This document shows positions 20,130 through 29,572 of a stretch of DNA of 64,000 bases, piece by piece. This DNA comes from Yersinia aleksiciae (GTDB taxonomy: Bacteria; Pseudomonadota; Gammaproteobacteria; Enterobacterales; Enterobacteriaceae): contig NZ_CP011975.1 in assembly GCF_001047675.1 (NCBI RefSeq), positions 1,900,073 through 1,964,072 of the forward strand. The letters run 5' to 3'. Both the position numbers and the translations under genes were made by a program. The notes below the pieces were generated by a model. That model saw only the letters and a list, made by a program, of their open reading frames with translations. It had not been told where the DNA came from and ran no database searches. Position 1 is the first letter of the stretch; the number at the start of each line of letters is the position of its first letter.

Positions 20130-21048
20130 CCATCGCTAACCCGCGCTGTTGTGCGCGCCGTAGCTGGCGACCGGAGGAGAATCCGGCGGCCAGCGCGGCT
20201 TTCTCCAGATTAAACCCCTCTTGCAAGCGCACTTCAGCGACCGCGACCCGCAGTTGCTCGTGGAATTCGCGCACACTGATGCCAACATGTTCGCGGAACA
20301 AGCGGGTTAAGTGACGGCTGCTAACATGGGCTTTCTGCGCCACCTGAAGCAGCGACCATTCGGCTTGTGGCTCTGCTGACATCACATCCTGTGCGCGATG
20401 GACCGCTGGGTGGAGATGATTGCGGTAACGTAACCAAGGCGAAAGTTGCGGGTCATCCCCCGAACGGCGGAAGTAAACCACCATCTCCCGCGCCACTTCC
20501 AGCGCGATTTGTGGGCTGCAATAGCGGCTGATCAGATGCAAAGAGAGATCAATCCCCGCCGTAATCCCGGCGCTGGTATACACCCCGCGATCTTCAACAA
20601 AAATGCGGTTCTCTTTGGTTTGTGCCGCCGGTGCCTGCTGGCGCAACCGCTCAAGCACAAGGTGATGGGTAGTGCATTGATAACCGTCCAGTAACCCCGC
20701 TTGCGCGGCCAGCAACGCACCGGAGCAGACACAGACCAATAGGATTTTTTGCTGCACGATGGCTTTTTTCTGCTGCTGTAACCACTGACGCGCCACCGCC
20801 GCCGTTTCGGTCGCAAAATAGTGATGCGAATCGCTCACACCCGGTACCACCAGTAAACTGCCTTCCGGCAAATGCGCGGGCAGTGGTTGCAGTTGGCCCA
20901 GCAACATTTCGGTGGAAGAGATCACTTCTGGTAGCGGGCTGATATAGCAAAGGTTAAACGACCCCGCCAGCCGTAAAGTCTCAGCAGGGCCAGTTAAATC
21001 CAGCGACAGCACGCCGGGCAGCAAGAGAAAATAGACATTTCGTTGCAT
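20122..21048 (-). CDS. GlxA-family AraC-type regulator with DJ-1/PfpI-like domain
   Basis: Two-domain regulator of 308 residues. Residues 1-170 form a DJ-1/PfpI fold, with the GlxA-type opening VYFLLLPGVLSLDLTGPAET and the nucleophile-elbow region LLVCVCSGALLAAQAGLLDG. Residues about 215-305 are an AraC double helix-turn-helix (VSSRHLTRLFREHVGISVRE and LEKAALAAGFSSGRQLRRA). It starts 2 bp after the stop of the cysteine hydrolase gene, so the two are co-transcribed, and it probably regulates that operon. The ligand is unknown. Confidence 0.88.
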   Translation of the reverse strand: MQRNVYFLLLPGVLSLDLTGPAETLRLAGSFNLCYISPLPEVISSTEMLLGQLQPLPAHLPEGSLLVVPGVSDSHHYFATETAAVARQWLQQQKKAIVQQKILLVCVCSGALLAAQAGLLDGYQCTTHHLVLERLRQQAPAAQTKENRIFVEDRGVYTSAGITAGIDLSLHLISRYCSPQIALEVAREMVVYFRRSGDDPQLSPWLRYRNHLHPAVHRAQDVMSAEPQAEWSLLQVAQKAHVSSRHLTRLFREHVGISVREFHEQLRVAVAEVRLQEGFNLEKAALAAGFSSGRQLRRAQQRGLAMVN

Positions 21049-21050
21049 GG

Positions 21051-22079
21051 TTAATCCACAGTTACCGTCAAATAACGGGTCATATAAGCCGGAATATCCG
21101 GAGTATGCTGTAGCAAAGTACCAACAAACGCGTCGCGCTCAAAGGCCATTACCTGCAAATCCCACACACAGAATGATTCATCCCGCGCCGCGCGCCACAT
21201 TCCCTGTTCCTGCACCCACACTTTCACTCGTAATTCGTTTTCGTTATCCCACCATCCGACAATCAGGTAATTCAGCGTTTTCCCCTGATGCTCAATCACA
21301 AAACCTACGCCAGGGCGATTGACGGTCTCTGCATCATGCGGTAACCACTGCCCAACGAGTTGATAAGCGGGGCTGTAATCCGGCGTGGCACCCTGCGCCT
21401 GCGAGTAGCGAATCACATAGCGCTTTAATCGCCATTGGTTGAGAATTTTGATCCCTGCTGGCGTGATGGCCCGTGGCAAATAAGGCTGTGGTTGCCAGCT
21501 GACCGTTTCTTCGACGGTCGCTGCGACAGATTGTGAATCCAGCGCATCCAGTGTCTCTGCGACAGTGCGGATAGTCGCAAAGCGGTCAGCCAAGACCGTT
21601 TCAGTGCGCAGTTTCAATTCTGCGCTGCTCAGCACCACACCATTTGGCTGCGTCATCGGGAAGGTCAGAGTGGCCTCGGTGACAAAGGTGACCTGATAGC
21701 CCAGATCCGACGCCACGCGGGCGGTGGTCTCACAGCACTGCTCGGTTCGCATACCGGCAATAATCAGGTGGTCGACCTCTCTCTCTTTGAGCCAGTGATC
21801 TAGCCCTGAATCGGTTAGCGCGTTATGCACCCGCTTTTGCACGGAAACATCGGCCTGATGGGAAACCAGCGACATCGGTTTAACATAACCGGAAGCCAAT
21901 GAGAATGGCCCCTCGGGTGAAACATGGAACACATCCACCAGTGAAACGCCACGTTGCTTGCAACCACTAATGAGCTGGTTCAGTGCGGCTGAGAAGGCAG
22001 GTACGTCTTGCAGTTGCCAAAAAGGTTTATGTTCGAATGATTGCTGAACATCGATGATCAAAAGTGCGCTGTGAGTCAT
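21051..22079 (-). CDS. Isochorismatase-like cysteine hydrolase with extra C-terminal domain
   Basis: Residues 1-185 are an isochorismatase-superfamily hydrolase: catalytic D10 in LLIIDVQQSF, K82 in SVQKRVHNAL, and C115 in GMRTEQCCETTARVASDLGY. These hydrolyse amides such as nicotinamide or isochorismate-type substrates; the specific one cannot be told. Residues about 195-342 form an added domain that I do not recognise, rich in Trp and Tyr (NYLIVGWWDNENELRVKVWV). ATG 22079 was chosen, with GGAGGG 8 bp upstream; an in-frame ATG at 22115 precedes the domain start. It heads a two-gene operon with the GlxA-type regulator, so both may handle one nitrogenous metabolite. Confidence 0.85.
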   Translation of the reverse strand: MTHSALLIIDVQQSFEHKPFWQLQDVPAFSAALNQLISGCKQRGVSLVDVFHVSPEGPFSLASGYVKPMSLVSHQADVSVQKRVHNALTDSGLDHWLKEREVDHLIIAGMRTEQCCETTARVASDLGYQVTFVTEATLTFPMTQPNGVVLSSAELKLRTETVLADRFATIRTVAETLDALDSQSVAATVEETVSWQPQPYLPRAITPAGIKILNQWRLKRYVIRYSQAQGATPDYSPAYQLVGQWLPHDAETVNRPGVGFVIEHQGKTLNYLIVGWWDNENELRVKVWVQEQGMWRAARDESFCVWDLQVMAFERDAFVGTLLQHTPDIPAYMTRYLTVTVD

Positions 22080-22115
22080 TTTCGGCCCTCCGCCGTATGG
22101 GTATGAATCCATCAT

Positions 22116-22881
22116 GCGCGGGTTTCAAACCAAGAGGAATGCCAAATCAGGCCATCGTAGGGGATAATCAGGACCAGATCTTCATTCAGCCTCTCATTTG
22201 GCTTCTTATCGCCATCTTATATAAATAAACTGATTTCGCGTTTCATTTATTTAATAATGAGAATAGGAAACTTAGAAAAATAAAAATATTTTTTTCCTTC
22301 ATTTTTGTACGAAATTTCATTTTATTTGAATGAAGCTTCTGATTTATCGAATAGATGCCGATAATATTTATAGCTACAATTATAAAACTATTTGAAGTAT
22401 AACCTTACTTAATGATCTCACACTAGCTTAAAACACCACATATCTATCTATTTTTTAGAATAAAACGCTGCATATATTACATATAGCGATCGATTCGTCG
22501 ACAAAATGACAATTTACTAGATAAAAAGATCGCGTATACTTTCCCGTGTCAAAAATGAGTAAATCAGCAAAGTGGTATAAAAATATTGAAGTCAGCAGGA
22601 TATTATTTTCCCTGTTAATTAATTTCTTAATGATATGGATTCGTATTTGATAACAACAGATCATTAATAGATATAACGAAAATTATGAAATAGGATTCTG
22701 GGGTTATTTATTCCGGAATGAGTTTTTGTAAAAAAATTACCGTATCACTTTATGATCCCCCATTCTTCTGTTTGATTTTATCTTATTTACCGTGGCGATG
22801 TTCACCGGTAGTGACATGAGTCGTTGAAACCTTCAATCAACGAATTTCTTCAAATGTAGTGTCTAAATAAAGGTTTTTAAT
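22116..22881. promoter_or_regulatory. Long AT-rich leader upstream of the fimbrial operon
   Basis: This 766-bp stretch is far more AT-rich than its surroundings and has no convincing gene; a 69-codon minus-strand frame at 22455-22664 lacks a ribosome site and family similarity. It probably holds the fimbrial promoter and silencer-binding DNA. A 10-bp inverted pair, TTAATGATCT (22409-22418) and AGATCATTAA (22658-22667), encloses 239 bp. Confidence 0.6.
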
Positions 22882-23439
22882 ATGTCCAATTTTAAGAAAA
22901 GTGCATTGGTTATTGCGTTAGCATCTTCAGCTTTCATTTCTCAGGCATTTGCTGCGGATGAAGGTAATGGCCGTATTCATTTCACCGGTACGGTGATTAA
23001 TGCACCTTGTAGCATTGCACCAAATTCTACTGATATTAACGTCGATATGGGGCAAGTAGCAAATAAGGTACTGGAAACCGGGAATAAATATTCTCAGAAC
23101 GTACAGTACAGCATCGATCTGCAAGACTGTGATTTGACTGAGCAAACCGCGGGTAGCGTGACTTATCCAGCACAATCAAAAGTGAGCGTAACATTTGGCG
23201 GTATTTCTGATGCGACAGCCTCAGAATTGCTGGCTAATACGGGTAGCGCGGGTGGTGCTGGCATTCGTCTGATTGACACTAACGGTGCGCTGCTGAAAGT
23301 CGGTGATAGCGGTGCTGATGTTAACCTAGTCACTGGCCCTAATCAGATCGTATTTGCCGCCCGTGTTGAAGCAACTGGCGCCCCCGTCACCACAGGGACT
23401 ATTGTGTCTCAGGCGACTTACGCGCTGAACTATAAATAA
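22882..23439 (+). CDS. Major fimbrial subunit (type 1 pilin family)
   Basis: Secreted pilin of 185 residues. A signal peptide ends in FAADEGNG (residues 1-24). The mature start leads to GRIHFTGTVINAPCSIAP, the donor strand and first cysteine; the second cysteine lies in DLQDCDL, forming the usual disulfide. It ends ATYALNYK with the penultimate tyrosine used for chaperone recognition. First gene of a subunit-usher-chaperone-adhesin operon, preceded by AAAGG. A hairpin after it should reduce read-through, as expected for the most abundant product. Confidence 0.93.
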   Translation: MSNFKKSALVIALASSAFISQAFAADEGNGRIHFTGTVINAPCSIAPNSTDINVDMGQVANKVLETGNKYSQNVQYSIDLQDCDLTEQTAGSVTYPAQSKVSVTFGGISDATASELLANTGSAGGAGIRLIDTNGALLKVGDSGADVNLVTGPNQIVFAARVEATGAPVTTGTIVSQATYALNYK

Positions 23440-23498
23440 AATTATCCTGCGTGCTGAAAGTTGCAGTATGACTAGCGGTTCATTCCTTGCTGCAATTT

Positions 23499-23518
23499 AA
23501 GGGGAGGCCACTCCCCTT
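23499..23518 (+). terminator. Attenuating hairpin after the major pilin gene
   Basis: AAGGGGAG (23499-23506), loop GCCA, CTCCCCTT (23511-23518), then TATTAAT. It lies between the pilin and usher genes and would let pilin mRNA accumulate above the downstream genes. Confidence 0.75.
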
Positions 23519-23552
23519 TATTAATATCTTGCCATAAGACAGTGATTTATTT

Positions 23553-26051
23553 ATGCAATATCATTCTAAAAGAAAAGAGATGATCTTTCGAATAGTGCAA
23601 ATATTAACATTGGCAGGCATGAGCTTATTTTTGCCTCGATGGGCCGAGGCTGTAGAGTTCAATACCAATATTATCGATGCGAAAGACCGCGATAATATCG
23701 ATCTCTCGCGTTTTGAAGTTGATGATTACACGCCAGCAGGACACTATCTGCTGGATATCCTTATTAATGGCCGATTGTTACCCGAGCGTTTCTTAATAAC
23801 CTATCTGCCTATTGAAGGCGGAAAGTCAACCCGATTATGTTTATCCCCAGAGTTGGTTGACCTATTGGGTTTATCCCCTGCCGTTCGTGAATCACTGACA
23901 TTATGGAATGACGGTAAGTGTGTTTCTATTGATGAAAAAGAAGAGATAACCGCAAATTACGATAAAGAAAAACAGTATTTAATTATCTCTATCCCACAAG
24001 CATGGTTGGCCTACAGTGATCCGAATTGGGTACCGCCTTCACAATGGGATGAGGGTATTCCTGGCGTGATATTAGATTACAACCTGTTTGCTAATCGTTA
24101 TGCGCCGAAAAATGGCGATAGCACGACGAATTTTAGCAGCTACGGTACTGCGGGTGCCAATATGGGACCCTGGCGCATTCGTGCTGACTATCAATATATC
24201 AATAATGAAACCGACGGTTCACATTACGGCAATTTTGACTGGTCGCAAGTTTATGCTTTCCGGGCTATCCCGTCGATAGAGGCTAAATTCGTTGGCGGCC
24301 AGACCTATCTCAGCTCCAGTATTTTTGATTCATTTCGTTTTCTCGGGGTATCACTCTCCAGCGACGAGCGCATGTTACCCCCGACCCTGCGTGGCTATGC
24401 GCCTCAGGTGGTCGGGATTGCCCGCACCAATGCCAGAGTCATTCTGAGTCAGAATGGCCGGACGCTGTATCAAACCAACGTCGCGCCTGGACCCTTTGTC
24501 ATTCAGGATATCAGTGAGGCGGTACAGGGAAATATTGATGTCCGCGTAGAAGAGGAAGATGGTCGCGTTACTACTTTCCAGGTGAGTGCTGCTACGGTGC
24601 CGTTCTTAACCCGTAAAGGCGCTATTCGCTATAAAACGGCGTTGGGTCGTCCAACACAGGGCAGTCATCATGCGGTCAGTGATCCAAATTTTTTTAATGG
24701 CGAGCTTTCATGGGGAGCATTTAATGATGTTTCCCTGTATGGCGGGTTGATTGCGACTTCGCAGGATTACACCGCTATTGCCGTAGGGGCTGGGCAGAAT
24801 TTACATAGTTTTGGCGCGCTTTCTGTCGATGTCACGCATTCGCGCGCTCAAATACCCAATGAAGAGAAAAAAAGCGGCGAAAGTTATCGAATTAACTATT
24901 CCAAACGTTTTGATCAGACCAATAGCCAGATTACCTTTGCCGGATACCGTTTTTCGGAGAAGAACTTTATGAGCATGAATCAGTATCTGGATCGGCTCAA
25001 TGGCAATAATTACCTACAGAACGATAAGCAAACATACACGGTGACCGCTAACCAATATTTGGCCTGGCCGGATATTACCCTGTATCTCTCGGCAACCCAT
25101 AAAACCTATTGGAATGATGCCTCCAGCAACAACTATGGTGTTTCTGTGAGTAAAATCTTCGATATCGGCACTTTTAAGGGCATTTCGACAACAATTTCGG
25201 CCAATAAAGTGAATTATCAGTATGAAAATGAGAATCAGATCTTCTTCTCATTCACCCTCCCAATAGGGAGCGGGCAGCAGCTTAGCTATGACGCCCAGCA
25301 CGATAAAAACAGCGGCTACTCGCAAAATATCTCTTATTTTAACAGCCAAGATCCGAGAAACATTTGGCGTGTCAGTGCCGGTGGCGCTAGTCCGGAATTG
25401 CAGCAAGGTAATGGCGTCTTCCGCGGTGGCTATCAGCATAGCTCCCCTTATGGTGAGTTTGGTATTGATGGCAGCCATAAAAACAACGAATACAATTCAG
25501 TCAACTCCAACTGGTATGGCTCGATTACCGCCACGACTCGGGGTATTTCCGCTCATCAAAATAAGTCAGGCAATGAACCGAGAATAATGATTGATACCGG
25601 CGATGTCTCTGGTGTGTCCCTGAATAATAACTCGGCAATGACCAACCGATTTGGTATCGCGGTGGTGAATGGCATCACCAGTTATCAGCAGTCAGATATC
25701 CGAGTCGATGTACAAAATTTGCCGGAAGATATTGAAGTTTACAGTACGGTAATTCAAAAAACGCTGACTGAAGGAGCGATTGGCTACCGCGAAATAAGAG
25801 CGGTCAAAGGGCGGCAAATTATGGCCATAATCCGCCAAAAAGAGGGTCATTTTCCACCACTGGGCTCATCGGTTATCGCTGATAAAACGGGTGCAGAGGT
25901 GGGTATTGTGGGAGAGAACGGATTGACTTATCTCGCTGGATTAGAAGATGGCGGCAAATTAACGGTTCAGTGGGGCAAAGATCAGTGCAGGATAATATTG
26001 CCAAACAACAGCGGCATGAATTCTGGAAAAATTCTGCTTCCCTGTCAGTAA
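23553..26051 (+). CDS. Fimbrial outer-membrane usher
   Basis: Outer-membrane pore and assembly platform of 832 residues, the family length. Signal peptide to about residue 33 (WAEAVEFNTNIID). The N-terminal chaperone-binding domain includes FEVDDYTPAGHYLLDILING. The beta-barrel with plug starts near residue 150 and contains PPTLRGYAPQVVGIARTNAR and GPFVIQDI. The C-terminal domains end in LPPLGSSVIADKTG-like (HFPPLGSSV) and GKDQCRIILP, with the late cysteine pair. It begins 113 bp after the pilin and is followed by its chaperone. Confidence 0.95.
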   Translation: MQYHSKRKEMIFRIVQILTLAGMSLFLPRWAEAVEFNTNIIDAKDRDNIDLSRFEVDDYTPAGHYLLDILINGRLLPERFLITYLPIEGGKSTRLCLSPELVDLLGLSPAVRESLTLWNDGKCVSIDEKEEITANYDKEKQYLIISIPQAWLAYSDPNWVPPSQWDEGIPGVILDYNLFANRYAPKNGDSTTNFSSYGTAGANMGPWRIRADYQYINNETDGSHYGNFDWSQVYAFRAIPSIEAKFVGGQTYLSSSIFDSFRFLGVSLSSDERMLPPTLRGYAPQVVGIARTNARVILSQNGRTLYQTNVAPGPFVIQDISEAVQGNIDVRVEEEDGRVTTFQVSAATVPFLTRKGAIRYKTALGRPTQGSHHAVSDPNFFNGELSWGAFNDVSLYGGLIATSQDYTAIAVGAGQNLHSFGALSVDVTHSRAQIPNEEKKSGESYRINYSKRFDQTNSQITFAGYRFSEKNFMSMNQYLDRLNGNNYLQNDKQTYTVTANQYLAWPDITLYLSATHKTYWNDASSNNYGVSVSKIFDIGTFKGISTTISANKVNYQYENENQIFFSFTLPIGSGQQLSYDAQHDKNSGYSQNISYFNSQDPRNIWRVSAGGASPELQQGNGVFRGGYQHSSPYGEFGIDGSHKNNEYNSVNSNWYGSITATTRGISAHQNKSGNEPRIMIDTGDVSGVSLNNNSAMTNRFGIAVVNGITSYQQSDIRVDVQNLPEDIEVYSTVIQKTLTEGAIGYREIRAVKGRQIMAIIRQKEGHFPPLGSSVIADKTGAEVGIVGENGLTYLAGLEDGGKLTVQWGKDQCRIILPNNSGMNSGKILLPCQ

Positions 26052-26112
26052 GCCATTATTTATTAAAGCCGTTAATCACAGCATAACGGCATACATTAGA
26101 GCGAAGCAGAGA

Positions 26113-26880
26113 ATGAGAAATCTTGATAACCCGATGCGTACTAGAAAAAGTTCGCCCATAAATATCGCCATAGTAGGCATAGCATTGTTGTTTACCGCCA
26201 TGGTAAGTGAGGCGGCGATAAATCTGGATCGCACTCGGATTATTTTTAATGATAGCGACAAATCCGCCAGTGTTATTTTGCTGAATCAGAGTAAATCATC
26301 GCCCTATCTGGCGCAGTCATGGTTGGAAAATGCCGCAGGTCAGAAAGTGGATAGTCCATTGGTTGCTTTGCCTCCGATGCAACGAATTGATGCCGGACAA
26401 AAAAGCCAGGTACGGATTATGAAGCTACCCGATGCCGACAAATTACCCACTGATCGCGAAACATTATTCTATTTCAATATTCGGGAAGTTCCGCCTAAAA
26501 GTGAAATGACCAATGTGGTGCAAATCGCCATTCAAAATAGAGTGAAATTATTTTATCGGCCCGTAGCTATCAAAGCCGATTATCGCAATATCTGGCAGGA
26601 GAAATTACAGCTCAGCAAGCAAGGTGAAAGCCTGAAAATTCATAATCCGACCCCCTATTACATTACGTTAGGGTATTTAAGTCAGGACAATCGCGGTAAT
26701 TTCCCCGGTTTCGATAGCGTGATGATTGCGCCTTTTGGTACTGAGACGGTAAAAACGCCGGGCTATAGCGGTAGCCATTATACCCTTGGTTATATGGATG
26801 ATTTTGGTGGTATGAAAATGCGTATCGTTAATTGTTCAGCGGTTGATTGCCAAATTCAGCCGGTAGAAAAGAATAAATAA
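26113..26880 (+). CDS. Periplasmic fimbrial chaperone
   Basis: PapD-like chaperone of 255 residues with two Ig domains. A long N-terminal signal region ends about residue 35 (MVSEAAINLDRTRIIFNDSD). Features: the subunit-binding arginine in DRTRIIF, the conserved lysine region KSSPYLAQSWLEN, the family line FYFNIREVPPKSE, and short F1-G1 loop typical of FGS chaperones. Two cysteines at the C-terminus (NCSAVDCQI) may form a disulfide. Start ambiguous between ATG 26113 and ATG 26134. Its stop overlaps an ATG, but the adhesin is given a later start. Confidence 0.93.
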   Translation: MRNLDNPMRTRKSSPINIAIVGIALLFTAMVSEAAINLDRTRIIFNDSDKSASVILLNQSKSSPYLAQSWLENAAGQKVDSPLVALPPMQRIDAGQKSQVRIMKLPDADKLPTDRETLFYFNIREVPPKSEMTNVVQIAIQNRVKLFYRPVAIKADYRNIWQEKLQLSKQGESLKIHNPTPYYITLGYLSQDNRGNFPGFDSVMIAPFGTETVKTPGYSGSHYTLGYMDDFGGMKMRIVNCSAVDCQIQPVEKNK

Positions 26881-26918
26881 TGCACTCATCCTGTCTCGGC
26901 ACTGGCAAAGGAATAACA

Positions 26919-27905
26919 ATGACTCATGCTATGTTAAATAAAATGGGCCGGATAGGTGGCTCGCTGACGATGTTATTGGTGGCACTACTCTTATCACCGA
27001 CCGCCTATGCACTTGATTGTGTTGAGAGTGGGACCGGCGTGGTGATTAAGCCTGCTATCCCTATCGGGCAACTGGCAATACCGTCCAATGTCGCGGCAGG
27101 GACTAAAGTCTGGGAGTCTAACGAGATTACGGTCACGGCCTATTGCGATAATGTTTTGGGTTCAACAGTCGATCAAGTCTGGTTCTATTTTAATCCACTG
27201 CATCAGTCACTGGGGCAAGGATTACAATTAGGTGTCAGCTATAATGGTCAAGATTTGGAAACGAATGCGGCACGCTTAAATACCAACACGACTCCGATAG
27301 TCCGAGGGCAGAACGTGACGGTGACGGTGACTTTTCGGTTATATATTAAAGTGACCGGTAACCCACCCTCCAGTGGTTCTTATGTCGGGGCGGATAATTT
27401 TACGGTATTCCAACTTGATGGTTCAACTGGCTTGAATTTGGTTGCGGGAGCTAAGAACTTACGTTACGCATTATCGGGATTAACTGGCGTGCGCTTTATT
27501 GCCTGTGGTGCGGATTTAGTAGTTTATCCAGAATCACAAATTGTGAATTTTGGTGTATTCAATAAAGCGTTACTACAGAACAGTGGTGATAATATCAGCC
27601 AGCCCTTCTCTATTACGGCGGTGAAGCAGGGTTGTTTATCGAACTTTTCTATTCAAGCACAGTTCTCTACGACCAATCCGCTAGTGGGGGATAATGCCAT
27701 TGATATGCAAAATGGCACGAAACTCACGATCTATAACGATGCTAATCAGGCGATTGTCTACAACAGCTATAGTAACTTTGCACAGCTAAATGATGTCAAT
27801 CAGGTGACAAAAACCTATACCGCCAGCCTGAATGCTATTGCTGGACAATCAATACAGCTGGGGCAATTTGATGCTACCGCGATTGTTAAAATTAACTACT
27901 ACTGA
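26919..27905 (+). CDS. Fimbrial tip adhesin / minor subunit
   Basis: Two-domain FimH-like protein of 328 residues. Signal peptide to about residue 30 (LSPTAYALDCVESG). An N-terminal receptor domain (about 31-185) contains paired cysteines, and a C-terminal pilin domain (from about FIACGADLVVYPESQIVNFG) ends in TAIVKINYY, the chaperone-recognition tail. ATG 26919 has AAAGGA upstream; a start at 26880 would touch the chaperone stop but adds a non-signal leader. The receptor domain has no sequence I can assign to a known ligand. Last gene of the operon, convergent with xylB. Confidence 0.9.
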   Translation: MTHAMLNKMGRIGGSLTMLLVALLLSPTAYALDCVESGTGVVIKPAIPIGQLAIPSNVAAGTKVWESNEITVTAYCDNVLGSTVDQVWFYFNPLHQSLGQGLQLGVSYNGQDLETNAARLNTNTTPIVRGQNVTVTVTFRLYIKVTGNPPSSGSYVGADNFTVFQLDGSTGLNLVAGAKNLRYALSGLTGVRFIACGADLVVYPESQIVNFGVFNKALLQNSGDNISQPFSITAVKQGCLSNFSIQAQFSTTNPLVGDNAIDMQNGTKLTIYNDANQAIVYNSYSNFAQLNDVNQVTKTYTASLNAIAGQSIQLGQFDATAIVKINYY

Positions 27906-27912
27906 TGCCGCT

Positions 27913-27947
27913 AAGGGGCTGAGAGATATTTTATCCCATCGCCCCTT
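27913..27947. terminator. Hairpin between the adhesin gene and xylB
   Basis: AAGGGGC (27913-27919) pairs with GCCCCTT (27941-27947), followed by ATTGCTATTT. Placed between convergent genes. The loop is long (21 bases), so strength is uncertain. Confidence 0.5.
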
Positions 27948-27975
27948 ATTGCTATTTACACTGTTATCTATGTGC

Positions 27976-29430
27976 TTATACCGCTAATGGCAGTAATTGC
28001 TGATATAGCTTTTTAAAGATTATCCGACGAGCGGCATAATCTTGATGTCGCTGCGCATCAGGTAAATGGGTCTGTTCCAGTGGCAGCGTGGGGAGTAAAT
28101 CAGCCATAGGCCTCTGCGGATTCAACGCAATTTGAGCCAGTCGCGCCGCGCCTAGCGCCGGGCCGACATCACCGCCAGTGCGGTACTCCAGTGTTTGACC
28201 GCTAATATCTGCCAGCATCTGCCGCCAATAGGCGCTACGTGCACCGCCGCCAATTAATGTGACCGATTTTGGCTGTAATCCGCTGGCATGCAGGGCATCC
28301 ATACCGTCGGTTAAAGCAAACCCCACACCTTCTAACACGGCGCGAGCTAAATCTGCGCGGCCGTGCTCATGGGTAAAACCCCAGAATGCCCCTTTGGCAT
28401 TAGGATTATTATGGGGCGTGCGTTCGCCGGAAAGGTAGGGCAGGAACCATACAGGTGTCGTGGCGGCAGGCGTGTTTGCCACCTCATCGATCAGAGCGGG
28501 AACGGAGTCGGCACCGGTCAACTGGCAGGCCCAATCCAGACAGGAGGCGGCACTGAGCATCACTGACATCAAATGCCAGGTGTTGGGGAGTGCATGACAA
28601 AAACTGTGAACTGCGCTGGCTGGATTGCTGAGAAAACCGTCGCTAACCGCGAAGTAGACGCCGGAAGTCCCCAGCGACAACATCGCCTGACCAGTTTGAT
28701 ACAGGCCAACCCCTATCGCGCCAGCGGCGTTATCGCCCCCACCCGCAACCACGGGGATGATGTTGATGCCCCAGCGCTGTGCAATCTCTGCGCTGACATG
28801 GCCGGTTATCTGACTACCCTCGAATAACGCGGGCATCTGCTGGCGAGTCAAATCGCAAGCGGCCAGCATCTCATCACTCCAGTCGCGTTTAGCCACATCC
28901 AGCCACATTGTTCCGGCGGCATCGGACATATCACTGGCGAAATCACCGCTAATCAGAAAACGGAGATAATCTTTGGGTAACAGCACCTTATCGATGCGGC
29001 TGAAAACCTCTGGCTCATGTTCCGCTAACCATTTCAGTTTAGGGGCGGTAAAACCCGGCATCATCAGGTTGCCGGTAATGTGGCGCGATGCAGGCACCGC
29101 GTGTTCCAGCGTTTGGCACTGGGCAAAACTGCGGCCATCATTCCATAAAATGGCAGGCCTCAGCACCTGATGCTGTTTATCCAGCAAGGTCGCACCGTGC
29201 ATTTGACCCGTTAGTCCGAGGGCTTTTACCTGCTGCAAATCATGGGCTGCGGCCAGCGCTTGCATCGCCTGATCAGTTGCCTGCCACCAATCAGCTGGGT
29301 TTTGTTCTGACCATAAGGGGTGGGGACGTGAGACAGTTAATGCAGCACCTTGGCTGGCAATCACTTGCCCATTTTCGGCCAATAGGATTGCTTTAACGCC
29401 GGAGGTGCCTAGATCGATGCCAAGGTACAT
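27976..29430 (-). CDS. xylB: Xylulokinase
   Basis: FGGY-family kinase that phosphorylates D-xylulose to xylulose 5-phosphate, 484 residues as in E. coli. The N-terminal phosphate loop is LGIDLGTSGVKAILL; MHGATLLD and ILWNDGRS carry substrate contacts; the C-terminal domain has GGGARSAYWRQMLAD. It lies downstream of xylA on the same strand, separated by 142 bp that hold a dispersed repeat. Expression is expected from the xylA promoter under XylR and CRP. Confidence 0.97.
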   Translation of the reverse strand: MYLGIDLGTSGVKAILLAENGQVIASQGAALTVSRPHPLWSEQNPADWWQATDQAMQALAAAHDLQQVKALGLTGQMHGATLLDKQHQVLRPAILWNDGRSFAQCQTLEHAVPASRHITGNLMMPGFTAPKLKWLAEHEPEVFSRIDKVLLPKDYLRFLISGDFASDMSDAAGTMWLDVAKRDWSDEMLAACDLTRQQMPALFEGSQITGHVSAEIAQRWGINIIPVVAGGGDNAAGAIGVGLYQTGQAMLSLGTSGVYFAVSDGFLSNPASAVHSFCHALPNTWHLMSVMLSAASCLDWACQLTGADSVPALIDEVANTPAATTPVWFLPYLSGERTPHNNPNAKGAFWGFTHEHGRADLARAVLEGVGFALTDGMDALHASGLQPKSVTLIGGGARSAYWRQMLADISGQTLEYRTGGDVGPALGAARLAQIALNPQRPMADLLPTLPLEQTHLPDAQRHQDYAARRIIFKKLYQQLLPLAV

Positions 29431-29470
29431 ATATTTTCCTTCATGTAGGCTGTTTTATCGTGCGGAGCCT

Positions 29471-29541
29471 GACGGGGCGACTGCACCGATGGGCACTCCG
29501 ACGGCTCACGCCGTTACGACCCATCCGGTACATTTCCCCGT
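29471..29541. repeat. Dispersed intergenic palindromic repeat, copy A (between xylA and xylB)
   Basis: About 70 bp, complementary in orientation to copies at 49656, 55336 and 55419. It shares ends CGGGGCGACTGCACCGATGG and CATTTCCCCG and an inner ACGGCT/GCCGT palindrome. The ends can pair, so the transcript would fold into a long hairpin between xylA and xylB. Confidence 0.85.
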
Positions 29542-29572
29542 CTATCACTGTTGTTTTTAACAAATATTATTA

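Noticed and set aside
22455-22664. 69-codon minus-strand frame in the AT-rich gap before the fimbrial genes
   Set aside because: No ribosome site, composition typical of chance frames in AT-rich DNA, and no family resemblance.
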